Shown here one piece after another: positions 44,289-52,426 of a stretch of 64,000 nucleotides of DNA (the stretch's first letter is position 1; each line of letters starts with the position of its first letter). The translations under genes were made by a program, and so were the position numbers. Location: contig NZ_JHUZ01000011.1 in assembly GCF_000619885.1 (NCBI RefSeq), forward strand, positions 248,001 through 312,000, read 5' to 3'. The stretch comes from Balneatrix alpica DSM 16621. Its GTDB lineage: Bacteria; Pseudomonadota; Gammaproteobacteria; Pseudomonadales; Balneatricaceae. The notes beneath the pieces are model-generated. The model did not search any database. It saw only the letters and a program-made list of their open reading frames with translations, and was not told the origin of the DNA.

Positions 44289-45512
44289 ATGAACACGACC
44301 ATCGGCGTCGGCGGCTCCGATGCTGCCAGCGAACTCGCTAAACTCAAGCCCATGACTGACGGCATCAGCCCCATCACCCTGGCTGAATTTCAAGCACGCA
44401 TTAACAAAGCCAGCCAATTGCTGCAAAGCCAGCAGCTGGATGCGCTCTACCTGCATGCCGGCACCAATCTGTATTACTTCACTGGCACCCGCTGGTATCC
44501 GAGTGAACGGATGGTGGGGGCACTCTTACTTGCCAATGGTGAGCTGCACTACATCGCCCCTGCCTTTGAGGAGGGCACCCTGCACGACTACATGCAGGTC
44601 ACAGGACAACTACATTGCTGGCAGGAGCATGAAAGCCCTTATCAGCTACTGGTGCAGGTCTTGCGCCAACAGGGTTTGACCCAGGGACGAATTGGCCTGG
44701 ATGAAGCCACTCCGTTCTTCATTTTTGATGGCCTGCGTGAGCAGGGTGGCGATTTCCAGTGGCTAAGTGGTAAAGCCGTCACCGCCGGTTGCCGCATGCA
44801 CAAATCCGCCGCAGAAATTGCCTTAATGCAACGGGCCAAGGATATGACCCTGGAAGTGCATAAAGCCGCTGCACGTATTCTGCGCCCCGGCATCAGCACC
44901 CTGGAGGTAGAGGAGTTTATCCACGCTGCCCATAAAAAAGTGGGGGCGCCCAAGGGCTCTTACTTCTGCATCGTGCTCTTTGGTGTCGCCACCTCTTTCC
45001 CCCATGGGGTGAAGAATCCCCAGTATCTGCAAGAGGGTGACATGGTATTGATTGATACCGGTTGCCAGCTCTATGGCTATAACTCGGACATCACCCGCAG
45101 CTATGTCTACGGCACCCCCAGCGACTACCAGCGCCATGTATGGGATAGCGAAAAACGCGCCCAGGCCGCCGCCTTTGCCGCGGCACAGTTAGGACGCCCC
45201 TGTGCGGAGGTGGATATTGCTGCCCGAGTGCAGCTTGCCGCGGATGGCTTTGCCAGCAACTATCAACTGCCTGGCCTGCCCCATCGCACCGGCCATGGTA
45301 TCGGCCTGGATATCCATGAGTGGCCTTATCTGGTGCAAAGTGATCAGACCCCGCTGGCCGTCGGTATGTGCTTTAGCAACGAACCAATGATCTGCGTACC
45401 AGATCAGTTTGGTATTCGTCTGGAAGATCATTTCTATATGACTGAGCAAGGGCCGCGCTGGTTTACCCAGCCCTCTCACTCTATTGATGATCCCTTTGGA
45501 TATCAGGGGTAA
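44289..45512 (+). CDS. M24-family metallopeptidase (Xaa-Pro peptidase/creatinase fold)
   Basis: This 407-residue protein has an N-terminal creatinase-like domain (LDALYLHAGTNLYYFTG) and a C-terminal pita-bread domain with the five metal ligands in order: Asp in VLIDTG, Asp in NSDITRSY, His in HRTGHGIGLD, Glu in FSNEPM and Glu in IRLEDHF. It is likely a di-metal proline dipeptidase/aminopeptidase. AGGAGG lies just before the ATG. It is followed 66 bases later by a GyrI-like gene in the same direction. Confidence 0.92.
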   Translation: MNTTIGVGGSDAASELAKLKPMTDGISPITLAEFQARINKASQLLQSQQLDALYLHAGTNLYYFTGTRWYPSERMVGALLLANGELHYIAPAFEEGTLHDYMQVTGQLHCWQEHESPYQLLVQVLRQQGLTQGRIGLDEATPFFIFDGLREQGGDFQWLSGKAVTAGCRMHKSAAEIALMQRAKDMTLEVHKAAARILRPGISTLEVEEFIHAAHKKVGAPKGSYFCIVLFGVATSFPHGVKNPQYLQEGDMVLIDTGCQLYGYNSDITRSYVYGTPSDYQRHVWDSEKRAQAAAFAAAQLGRPCAEVDIAARVQLAADGFASNYQLPGLPHRTGHGIGLDIHEWPYLVQSDQTPLAVGMCFSNEPMICVPDQFGIRLEDHFYMTEQGPRWFTQPSHSIDDPFGYQG

Positions 45513-45578
45513 AAACAGACACTAGGCTCAGGGATGAGCGTCTATACTGGGTTTTTCTTCACCTCGCAGGATGCAACC

Positions 45579-46040
45579 ATGACTCAACTCGAACGCCACG
45601 CCCACCCCGCCCAGTGTTACCTCGCCCTGGGGGCCCGCCTGCGGATTCAGGATATTCCGCACTTTGGCGAACAGAAGGTTCCCGTACTTTTCGCCGAACT
45701 GGAGCGCTTACAGCTCACCCCCCTTGCCCCCCTGACGTTTATTTATCAGTGCGGCAGTGATGACAGCCAAGATATGCAGCTCTGGCTGGCATTGGCGGTG
45801 GCTCAGGCCACAGGGGAACCCCAGCAGGGGTGCTGCTTTATTGATTTTCCCGCCTATGAGTATGTCAGCCTGGAGCACCCCGGCTCGATGCTGGAGATTC
45901 GCGCAAGCTGGCAAAAGCTGGTGAGTCAGGCCCGGCAACAGGGCTTGGCGTTAACCCCCTACTCGCGGGAGATTTATCACCACTGGGTAGACTTCGATAG
46001 CCCCGACAATCGTACCGAACTGCAATTACAGCTCGGCTGA
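45579..46040 (+). CDS. GyrI-like/AraC effector-binding-domain protein
   Basis: This 153-residue single-domain protein has the SHS2-type small-molecule-binding fold: HPAQCYLALGARLRIQD, FGEQKVPVLFAEL, a central strand FIYQCG, and the C-terminal YSREIYHHWVDFDSPDNRTELQLQL. The ending matches the domain that follows AraC-type DNA-binding domains, here without a DNA-binding part. Such proteins bind hydrophobic or cationic compounds. ATG 45579 is chosen as the first Met after an AGG site. It overlaps the convergent regulator gene by 15 bases. Confidence 0.72.
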   Translation: MTQLERHAHPAQCYLALGARLRIQDIPHFGEQKVPVLFAELERLQLTPLAPLTFIYQCGSDDSQDMQLWLALAVAQATGEPQQGCCFIDFPAYEYVSLEHPGSMLEIRASWQKLVSQARQQGLALTPYSREIYHHWVDFDSPDNRTELQLQLG

Positions 46041-46670
46041 AGGAACAATCCGATAGACACAACGCTGGCCCCCACCGAGCAGGTGCTGAGTACGCTCTAC
46101 CTGAGCAGGGGCCAGTAGTTGTTGAAAGAGTGTCAGTTCACTGCGGCAAAAACCCTGGCATTGGCGGGCCGCTGAACAGATCGGGCAATGGTGCTCAAAC
46201 AATAACCAACTGCCATCACTCTGTGGCTGCAGATCCGCCATATAGCCTTCCCGGCAACGTAATTCCATTAACACCTGCAGTTTATCCGCCAGGCTGGTGT
46301 GCTCCTGCATTTTCGTCTGATACAGCGCCAGACTATCAGCCTCACGTTTACTGATCAGTTGCTCCAAGCCTGTCGCGCCGAAGAGCTGCTGCACGGAGTC
46401 CAGCATCACCACCATTAGCTCGGCATGAGCATCGGGAAAGCGGCTCCAGGCTTTTTCACTCAGTTGCCATAAGCGATTGGGACGACCCCGGCCACGGGCC
46501 TCGGAGTATGATTCCAGCCAACCATCCTGCTCCAGCTGTTGCAGATGCTGACGTGCCCCCATCGCCGTCATCTGCAGGCGCTCGGCTAACTCCGCTGCGC
46601 TCTGTGGGCCCTGGGTCTTGAGAAGAAACAGAATTTTATCGGTACTGGTCTGGGTTTCCATGGCAAGCAT
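46026..46670 (-). CDS. SufR-like winged-helix regulator with C-terminal Cys cluster
   Basis: This 214-residue regulator has an N-terminal helix-turn-helix (ILFLLKTQGPQSAAELAERLQMTAMGARQHLQQLEQDGWL), the wing RGRGRPNRLWQLS, a helical dimer region, and a C-terminal cysteine cluster in HHCPICSAARQCQGFC. The pattern CxxC-x5-C-x3-C resembles the iron-sulfur-binding end of SufR relatives. ATG 46670 has GGAGG 6 bases upstream. It is divergent from an MFS transporter, and the AT-rich space between holds two identical 12-bp repeats, so it probably controls that transporter. Confidence 0.85.
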   Translation of the reverse strand: MLAMETQTSTDKILFLLKTQGPQSAAELAERLQMTAMGARQHLQQLEQDGWLESYSEARGRGRPNRLWQLSEKAWSRFPDAHAELMVVMLDSVQQLFGATGLEQLISKREADSLALYQTKMQEHTSLADKLQVLMELRCREGYMADLQPQSDGSWLLFEHHCPICSAARQCQGFCRSELTLFQQLLAPAQVERTQHLLGGGQRCVYRIVPSAEL

Positions 46671-46700
46671 TATCGACCTCCCCACAAATAAATCAACTTT

Positions 46701-46764
46701 TTACTTTATTTATTCAAAAGGCAGGATTATGCTCAGCAAATAAATAAACAAATTACTTTATTTA
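46701..46764. promoter_or_regulatory. Direct repeat pair in the regulator/MFS intergenic region
   Basis: TTACTTTATTTA occurs at 46701-46712 and again at 46753-46764, 52 bases apart, close to five helical turns. AAATAAAT-type sequences accompany both. The second copy abuts the MFS ribosome site. They are candidate sites for the divergently encoded regulator. Confidence 0.5.
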
Positions 46765-46775
46765 AAGGAGTCATC

Positions 46776-48026
46776 ATGGCTAGGGACCGCACTCTTTTTC
46801 TCCTTACCTTTACGGTAACCCTTGGGGTGGCGGGCTTTAGCCTACCCTCTCCAATCCTCGCCCCTATGCTGCTTGATCCTACCAGCCAGCTGTTACCCGC
46901 CAGCAGCAGTGAATGGGCCAGACAGGTGTGGTTAGGAGTGGTGATGGCGTTGTACCCGTTGTTCCAACTACTCGGTGCTCCCTGGTTGGGTCGTCTGTCC
47001 GATCGCCATGGCCGCAAGCCCGTGATGTTGTTGAGCCTGCTCGGCGTGGCCGCAGGCTTTGCCCTAATGGGGATAGGCATTGCCCAAGAGTCACTGATAT
47101 TGATTTTGTTAAGCCGGGTGATGGAAGGCTGGTTTAACGGCAATATTGCCATCGCCCAAGCGATGGTGGCGGATCAAACCCAAACGGGCGGCAAGGCCCG
47201 TGCCTTTGCCTTACTCACCGCGGGGATGAATCTAGGTTGGATCATTGGCCCCTTGCTCGGCGGCTATGGGGCAGAGCTTAGCGGCAGCTATGCCACCCCA
47301 GCCTGGCTGGCACTGGGTTTAACCCTGTTTAACTTCAGTTTGTTGCTGTGGGGATTGCCAGCTCAGTCCGCAGCCAGCCAGCAACCGCTAGAACAGCGCA
47401 ACAGTGAGTCGCTATGGCGCTCAAACCTCGCTCTACTGTTACTGCCCCGTTTACTGCCTTACTTTGTCCTGACCCTGTTGTGCTATCTGGCGGTACAGCT
47501 GTATTTCACCTACTTCAATCTATGGCTGGTACAGGAGCTTAACTTTAGCCCGGTTGATCTGGCCTATGCCGCCGTCTGGGTCAGTTTACCGATGATGCTG
47601 GGTTCCTGGATCAGCCACCGCCTGGCACAACACTTTCGTAACTCCAGCCTGGGTATCGCAGGGCATCTGCTGATGATGGTCGGCATGGCCACCTTTATCC
47701 TGCCGGATACCCAGCTCGGCCTGTTCTGGACCTTTATTCCAGCGGGAATCGGCATGACGTTGGGAGAGCTGGCCACTTCAGTGGTGCTGTCCAACCGAGC
47801 TCCGGCAGACCGTCAAGGACAGGTGATGGGGCTATATCGCAGTGTCAGCCTGGGCAGTGAATTACTGGTGGTGGCGCTTGGCAGCCTGTTATTACTCTGG
47901 GGAGGGGCCTGGGTGTTTATCGCTGCGGCAGTCTTTGCCCTGGCTGGTGCCTTGGGCTTTGCCTACCTGCGTTTGCGACGCCAGTCTCAAGCGCTGGTGA
48001 TTGAGACTGGCGAGGCTGCACTCTAG
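46776..48026 (+). CDS. Major facilitator superfamily transporter (drug-efflux type)
   Basis: This 416-residue protein has about twelve membrane spans. The loop 2-3 signature GRLSDRHGRKPVMLLS and the TetA/DHA1-type motif NMGWIIGP-like GMNLGWIIGPLLGG point to a proton-coupled drug/multidrug antiporter. AAGGAG lies 7 bases before the ATG. It is divergent from the SufR-like regulator that likely represses it. Confidence 0.9.
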   Translation: MARDRTLFLLTFTVTLGVAGFSLPSPILAPMLLDPTSQLLPASSSEWARQVWLGVVMALYPLFQLLGAPWLGRLSDRHGRKPVMLLSLLGVAAGFALMGIGIAQESLILILLSRVMEGWFNGNIAIAQAMVADQTQTGGKARAFALLTAGMNLGWIIGPLLGGYGAELSGSYATPAWLALGLTLFNFSLLLWGLPAQSAASQQPLEQRNSESLWRSNLALLLLPRLLPYFVLTLLCYLAVQLYFTYFNLWLVQELNFSPVDLAYAAVWVSLPMMLGSWISHRLAQHFRNSSLGIAGHLLMMVGMATFILPDTQLGLFWTFIPAGIGMTLGELATSVVLSNRAPADRQGQVMGLYRSVSLGSELLVVALGSLLLLWGGAWVFIAAAVFALAGALGFAYLRLRRQSQALVIETGEAAL

Positions 48027-48038
48027 GCTCAGCTAGGG

Positions 48039-49007
48039 TTAAACCGACTTCTGCTGCACCGGTGTCAGCGGATCCGCCTCAAGCAGTGCCTCCTGCAGAT
48101 GTTCTTCATCCAAGGAGGCCAAACGCCGGGCCTGCAGCACATTGTGGCGACCGACTGCCACCACCGCCAACAAGATCACCGCACTACCAATCAGGGTCGA
48201 CAGCTGTGGCACCTCAGCAAACAACCACCAGCCCACGGCAAAAGCCAACGGCAGGCTGAGGTAACTCAGATTGGCGATGGTCGCCATGCTGCCGCAGCGC
48301 AGCGCCATCAACCACAACAGGTTATAGGCACAACCCGCCAGGGTTAATAACCAGATCAGCCCCCACTGCTCGTTACTCAGCGGTTGCCAGCTATGCCAGG
48401 CCATCGGCGCAGTGGCAGCTGCAGTGAGCACACTCAACCAGAAAATCAGCCCCAGAGTCGATTCCTGTTGGCCGTACCCTTTAGTAATCACCTGACTGGC
48501 AGCAAAGCCGATTGCCCCCATGACCGATAGCAAGGTAAACCAGTTCACCCCTTTGGCCATATCGGCAAAGGGGTTGGCCACCAGCAAAACCCCGCTAAAC
48601 CCCACCAGCGCCGCCAGCCAATTGGCCATACCAACCCGTTCCCGGAGCAACAGAGCTGCCATGGGCAAGACGAACAGAGGTTCGGTAAAAAACAAACTAA
48701 TCGTCAGTCCCAGTGGCTGATGGGCCAGGGCATAAAACAACAAAAAGGAACCAAACACAGTGAGTAGAGCCCGAATCAAATGCACACCTGGCTTATGCCA
48801 GCGCACCGCCTCCCAGCCTTGATACAGCACAAAAGGCATTAGCAGCACCCCATTAAAGGCCCAACGCAAAAACAGCAGCTGCCAGGTTGGTACCTCTCCG
48901 CCCACCAGCTTGATCAACACATCCATGAGTGTGCCAGTCACAATGGCAACACAGATCAACAGTACCGCGCGGGACTCCCCCACACTCCTGAGCTTGATAG
49001 AGGTCAT
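48039..49007 (-). CDS. EamA/DMT-family transporter
   Basis: This 322-residue protein has ten predicted membrane spans as two EamA repeats (DVLIKLVGGEVPTWQLLFLRWAFN; SQVITKGYGQQESTLGLIFWLSVLTA). It is typical of drug/metabolite or amino acid exporters. The C-terminal 30 residues are cytoplasmic and acidic. It is divergent from a GcvA-like LysR regulator across 260 bases, a common regulator-exporter pairing. That gap holds no other gene; CTAG-rich sequence and a small CCCC/GGGG hairpin are all that stand out. Confidence 0.9.
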   Translation of the reverse strand: MTSIKLRSVGESRAVLLICVAIVTGTLMDVLIKLVGGEVPTWQLLFLRWAFNGVLLMPFVLYQGWEAVRWHKPGVHLIRALLTVFGSFLLFYALAHQPLGLTISLFFTEPLFVLPMAALLLRERVGMANWLAALVGFSGVLLVANPFADMAKGVNWFTLLSVMGAIGFAASQVITKGYGQQESTLGLIFWLSVLTAAATAPMAWHSWQPLSNEQWGLIWLLTLAGCAYNLLWLMALRCGSMATIANLSYLSLPLAFAVGWWLFAEVPQLSTLIGSAVILLAVVAVGRHNVLQARRLASLDEEHLQEALLEADPLTPVQQKSV

Positions 49008-49267
49008 AACTCACCCGAAAAACTGGGTGCCAGGATGGGCAAAACGGTGATTTAGCCGCCGTTGGGATGCAAAAACCGTGATACCTACATACACTTAGGC
49101 ACTAACTATGAGAAAAAGTCGAACGACCAGGCAACATTGGCTAGAAAGTAAACACTCTCTAGCTAGTCAGCCGGGTCTGGACTTAGCATAGTGAGGCCCC
49201 CTATGTGGGGTAACTGAAATCTTCTCCCTAAGTCATGAGATAATTTCGCCACCCAAGAGATCACACG

Positions 49268-50155
49268 ATGAGATCGAACGCCCTGCCCTCTCTCAAGGCC
49301 CTACAAGTGCTGGAAGCCGTAGCCCGACTGGGAAGTTTCTCCAAGGCGGCCGAAGAGCTCTGCGTCAGCCAGGGTGCCATTAGTAAACAAATCAAGGCAC
49401 TGGAAGCTCACTTTCAAACCGGCTTACTGCACCGCGGCAAGCAGGTTCACCTGACCCAGGCCGGCGAGCGTCTGTATCAGCAGCTATCCGAAGCCTTTAC
49501 CCTGATCAATCAGGCCTGCGGCAATATTCGCCCGCTAGACAAGATTTCGATCAAGGTTCCCATGACCTTTGCCGACCGTTGGTTTATTCCACACCTGCGC
49601 GAGTGTGAACAGCAAACCGGGCTGAAATTAAAGGTCGCCTCCGCCTTTTCCTACCATGTCGATTTCCGCCACGATGAGTACGACCTGGCCATTGGCTTTA
49701 GTGAACAACCAGGCCCCTGGAGCCTCTATCAGGAAACCCTGATCTGTGTCAAAAGCCCCGATTATCCTGGCCCCGCCGCTAATCAAAGCCTGAGCGCCTG
49801 GTTGGCAGAAGCTCAGTTAATTGAGCCCTCCCATGTCTACGAAGACTGGCAGCGTTATCTCAAAGCCGCCGGATTAGACCCACAGCTGTACCAGCGTGCC
49901 TCCATTCTCACCACTGAATCCATGCAGTCTGCAATTTATGCCGCCTGTGCAGGTCAGGGCATTACCCTGGTGGACAAACTGTTGGTGCAGGATGAGCTAA
50001 GCAATGGTCGCCTGGTGTTAGCCCATGATTTGCAGTTGCGCTGGGGGGGTAACTACGAGTTTCAGTTTGCTCCGCACATGAAGGGCTCGCGGGAACTGCA
50101 GGTGCTGTTTGACTGGTGCAAAGAGCGACTGGCCAAGGATCTGGCCCGGATCTGA
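49268..50155 (+). CDS. LysR-family regulator (GcvA-like)
   Basis: This 295-residue regulator begins PSLKALQVLEAVARLGSFSKAAEELCVSQGAISKQIKALE, the form typical of the GcvA subgroup, with an effector domain starting near KISIKVPMTFADRWFIPHL. It probably controls the divergent EamA transporter. The stop is 2 bases before the convergent ClpP-like gene. Confidence 0.93.
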   Translation: MRSNALPSLKALQVLEAVARLGSFSKAAEELCVSQGAISKQIKALEAHFQTGLLHRGKQVHLTQAGERLYQQLSEAFTLINQACGNIRPLDKISIKVPMTFADRWFIPHLRECEQQTGLKLKVASAFSYHVDFRHDEYDLAIGFSEQPGPWSLYQETLICVKSPDYPGPAANQSLSAWLAEAQLIEPSHVYEDWQRYLKAAGLDPQLYQRASILTTESMQSAIYAACAGQGITLVDKLLVQDELSNGRLVLAHDLQLRWGGNYEFQFAPHMKGSRELQVLFDWCKERLAKDLARI

Positions 50156-50157
50156 GC

Positions 50158-50865
50158 TCACTCTTCCAATAAACGCTGACGTAACTCCAGGAATTCCTGA
50201 CGGAATGGCGGTAACTCCAAACTCGGTTGCAGTGCCGCCGCCGTCAGTAACTGCATACGTTCAACTTCGCGGTAACTCATCCAGTACATGCCATCCGCCG
50301 GGGCGGCCTGCAGGGTAAACCAATAGAACTCCTCACTACCCAGCATGGCCTGAATGTAGTCCGCATTCAGCCGGTGCTCCTCTGACTCACGCGGGTAATC
50401 ACGCCCGTCCTTACTACCGTCAGACCAGGAGTGCACCCCCAGACGCGCGCCCTTTTCCAGGGTTCGGCGGTTGCCGGCTAAAAATAAATCCACCGCCCCT
50501 GAGGCAATCACACTGGTATTAAGCAAATGCGTGTCTAGGCCACGCCGACGAATTTCCCGGCCCAGCTTAAAGGTCGTCTCATCATCCAACGAACCCGGGT
50601 TAGCGGTGAGTACCAAGGTTTTCACCTGGGGGTGCCGCTCCAAAACCTCCACTACCTGTTGATAGGATTGGGAGTTAAACTCGCCTAGCAGGTATAGACG
50701 TTCCCCCACCACTTCCGCGCGGGTCAGATTAAATTGATTCATCAGTGTCACCGCTGCCCCAGTACAGCCTACCAGCAACAACATAATGGCCGCCCACAGC
50801 AGTAAAAAACGCCAGGCTACTTGCCAGGTTCGGGGGTTAATCAGGTGTGAAGGGATGGCAGTCAT
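50158..50865 (-). CDS. ClpP/crotonase-fold periplasmic protein, putative lipoprotein
   Basis: This is a 235-residue protein. An N-terminal hydrophobic segment (about residues 16-33) ends in a lipobox-like LVGC with Cys34, so it may be lipid-anchored or simply membrane-anchored. The remainder resembles ClpP/enoyl-CoA hydratase-fold proteins: LYLLGEFNSQSYQQVVEVL, a putative nucleophile in VIASGAVDLFLAG and a His in RLGVHSWSDG, matching the Ser-His arrangement of ClpP-like serine peptidases. Such stand-alone membrane-bound ClpP-like proteins are uncharacterised. A protease role is inferred from the fold motifs. Confidence 0.75.
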   Translation of the reverse strand: MTAIPSHLINPRTWQVAWRFLLLWAAIMLLLVGCTGAAVTLMNQFNLTRAEVVGERLYLLGEFNSQSYQQVVEVLERHPQVKTLVLTANPGSLDDETTFKLGREIRRRGLDTHLLNTSVIASGAVDLFLAGNRRTLEKGARLGVHSWSDGSKDGRDYPRESEEHRLNADYIQAMLGSEEFYWFTLQAAPADGMYWMSYREVERMQLLTAAALQPSLELPPFRQEFLELRQRLLEE

Positions 50866-51016
50866 GGGTCTCTCCTGTTGATAGGAGCATTCAACCCTAA
50901 TCCGCCGACAGACATTAGCCGGGAAATGTATGGAATTGTCGGTATGTTGCTATGAGTTGAGATCCGCCGCCAAAGCCGCCAAGATGCAGCCTTATTGATT
51001 CAATAAGGATAGGCGT

Positions 51017-51451
51017 ATGACCACCTCCGCCAGTGGCTTTGACTTAACCCCTCTGAGTGATGAAGAACGTCAGGCCCGTGCCGCCAGCCTCAGCGCCGAA
51101 GAGCGCCATGTGATCCTTAACCAGGGCACCGAGCGCCCTTTCTGTGGCCAATTTTATGATCACCAGCAAAGCGGCACCTATCACTGCCGACTCTGCACCC
51201 TGCCATTGTTCCAGGCGGCGGCCAAGTTTGACTCCGGCAGCGGTTGGCCAAGCTTTTTCCAGCCCATCGATCCGGATCATATCCGCTATCTGGAAGATCG
51301 CAGTCACGGCATGCTGCGTACCGAAATACGCTGTCGCCGCTGCGATGGCCATCTCGGCCATGTGTTTGCGGATGGCCCGCCCCCCAGCGGTCAGCGCTAC
51401 TGTCTGAACTCCCTGTCCCTCAGTTTTATTCCCGATGAGACAACCTGGTAA
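51017..51451 (+). CDS. msrB: Peptide-methionine (R)-S-oxide reductase MsrB
   Basis: This 144-residue enzyme repairs the R-form of methionine sulfoxide. It has two zinc-binding pairs (CRLC and CRRC), the substrate motif SGWPSFFQPI, HLGHVF and the catalytic Cys in GQRYCLNSLSL. The N-terminal helix (LTPLSDEERQARA) is normal for the family. AGGATAGG precedes the ATG. It is monocistronic and convergent with iolB. Confidence 0.96.
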   Translation: MTTSASGFDLTPLSDEERQARAASLSAEERHVILNQGTERPFCGQFYDHQQSGTYHCRLCTLPLFQAAAKFDSGSGWPSFFQPIDPDHIRYLEDRSHGMLRTEIRCRRCDGHLGHVFADGPPPSGQRYCLNSLSLSFIPDETTW

Positions 51452-51455
51452 TGCC

Positions 51456-52259
51456 CTAGCGCGTTAACATCCAGGCATGGGCCGGATCGTTATGAAACTG
51501 CCACTGGCGACTCGGCCCCGCCATCACATTCAGATAGTAAAGATCATAGCCATGGGGAGCTCCCACCGGATGGTAGCCCCTGGGCACCAGCACCACCTGA
51601 CCATCCTCAACACTGAGGGTTTCATCCAGACTGCGGTCATCGGTATAGACCCGCTGGAAAGCAAAGCCCTGCGCGGGGTTTAAGCGATGGTAGTAAGTCT
51701 CCTCCAAATACGACTCTGCCGGCAGGTTATCCGTGTCATGCTTATGCGGCGGATAACTCGACCAATGGCCGGCGGGGGTATAGACCTCGGTGATCAATAG
51801 AGATTCGGCGGGGTGCTCCCCCATCAGAATATTATGGATATGGCGCAGATTGCTGCCTTGCCCCCGCACCATAACCGGCACCTGCGCAGGGGTGATCAGC
51901 CGCAGCGGCATACCTTGCTGTGCCGGCGCCTTACAAACCGCCAACTCCAATGCCGTACTGGCTTGCAGGCGGACGGGGGTGCCAGGGGGCAAATAAAGTG
52001 CATAAGGGGGGGTCTGCTCAAAAAGACTCATGCGCTGCCCCAGTTCCCCCAGCGCTTGTCCCCCAGCCTCCACCTCAGCCTTGCCACTGAGCCACACCAG
52101 GCACACTTCCTCATGCTCATACTGGCAATCGAGCTGTTGCCCGGCAGCCAGGTGGTAAACCTCAAAGCCAACATAACGCCAGCCGGCACTGGCGGGGGTG
52201 ATATTGAGCACCCGGCCACGCTCATCGGCTGGCTGGGGTTTGACAAGTAACTTGGACAT
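51456..52259 (-). CDS. iolB: 5-deoxy-glucuronate isomerase
   Basis: This 267-residue bicupin enzyme belongs to myo-inositol catabolism. It isomerises 5-deoxy-D-glucuronate to 2-deoxy-5-keto-gluconate. The hallmark metal-binding segment is WSSYPPHKHDTDNLPAESYLEETYY, followed by FQRVYTDDRS and YHPVGAPHGY. It stands alone: no iolC, D, E, G or A is adjacent, so the remaining pathway genes must be elsewhere. A GGAA-N6-TTCC palindrome lies 29 bases upstream, the form reported for the RpiR-type IolR regulator. Confidence 0.95.
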   Translation of the reverse strand: MSKLLVKPQPADERGRVLNITPASAGWRYVGFEVYHLAAGQQLDCQYEHEEVCLVWLSGKAEVEAGGQALGELGQRMSLFEQTPPYALYLPPGTPVRLQASTALELAVCKAPAQQGMPLRLITPAQVPVMVRGQGSNLRHIHNILMGEHPAESLLITEVYTPAGHWSSYPPHKHDTDNLPAESYLEETYYHRLNPAQGFAFQRVYTDDRSLDETLSVEDGQVVLVPRGYHPVGAPHGYDLYYLNVMAGPSRQWQFHNDPAHAWMLTR

Positions 52260-52287
52260 CTCCTTCTCCCGCCTGTCTCTTTACAAG

Positions 52288-52301
52288 GGAATAAATATTC
52301 C
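52288..52301. promoter_or_regulatory. Candidate IolR operator
   Basis: GGAATAAATATTCC is a palindrome with arms GGAATA/TATTCC and fits GGAA-N6-TTCC. It lies in an AT-rich stretch between iolB and the divergent Ada-AlkA gene, 29 bases before the iolB start. Confidence 0.55.
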
Positions 52302-52426
52302 ACAATGAAAACAAAATAGAACAAATAAATCAAACCCTCTCTAGCACTACCATGTCCGTTTTTCACAGACAGCCAAGCTATCCCCTTGCCATAATAGCCC
52401 CATCGTTTAAACCACTGGTGCTAAGT

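Noticed and set aside
49008-49267. Possible small gene between the EamA and LysR genes
   Set aside because: No open frame with a ribosome site was found; the region is best explained as the divergent promoter.
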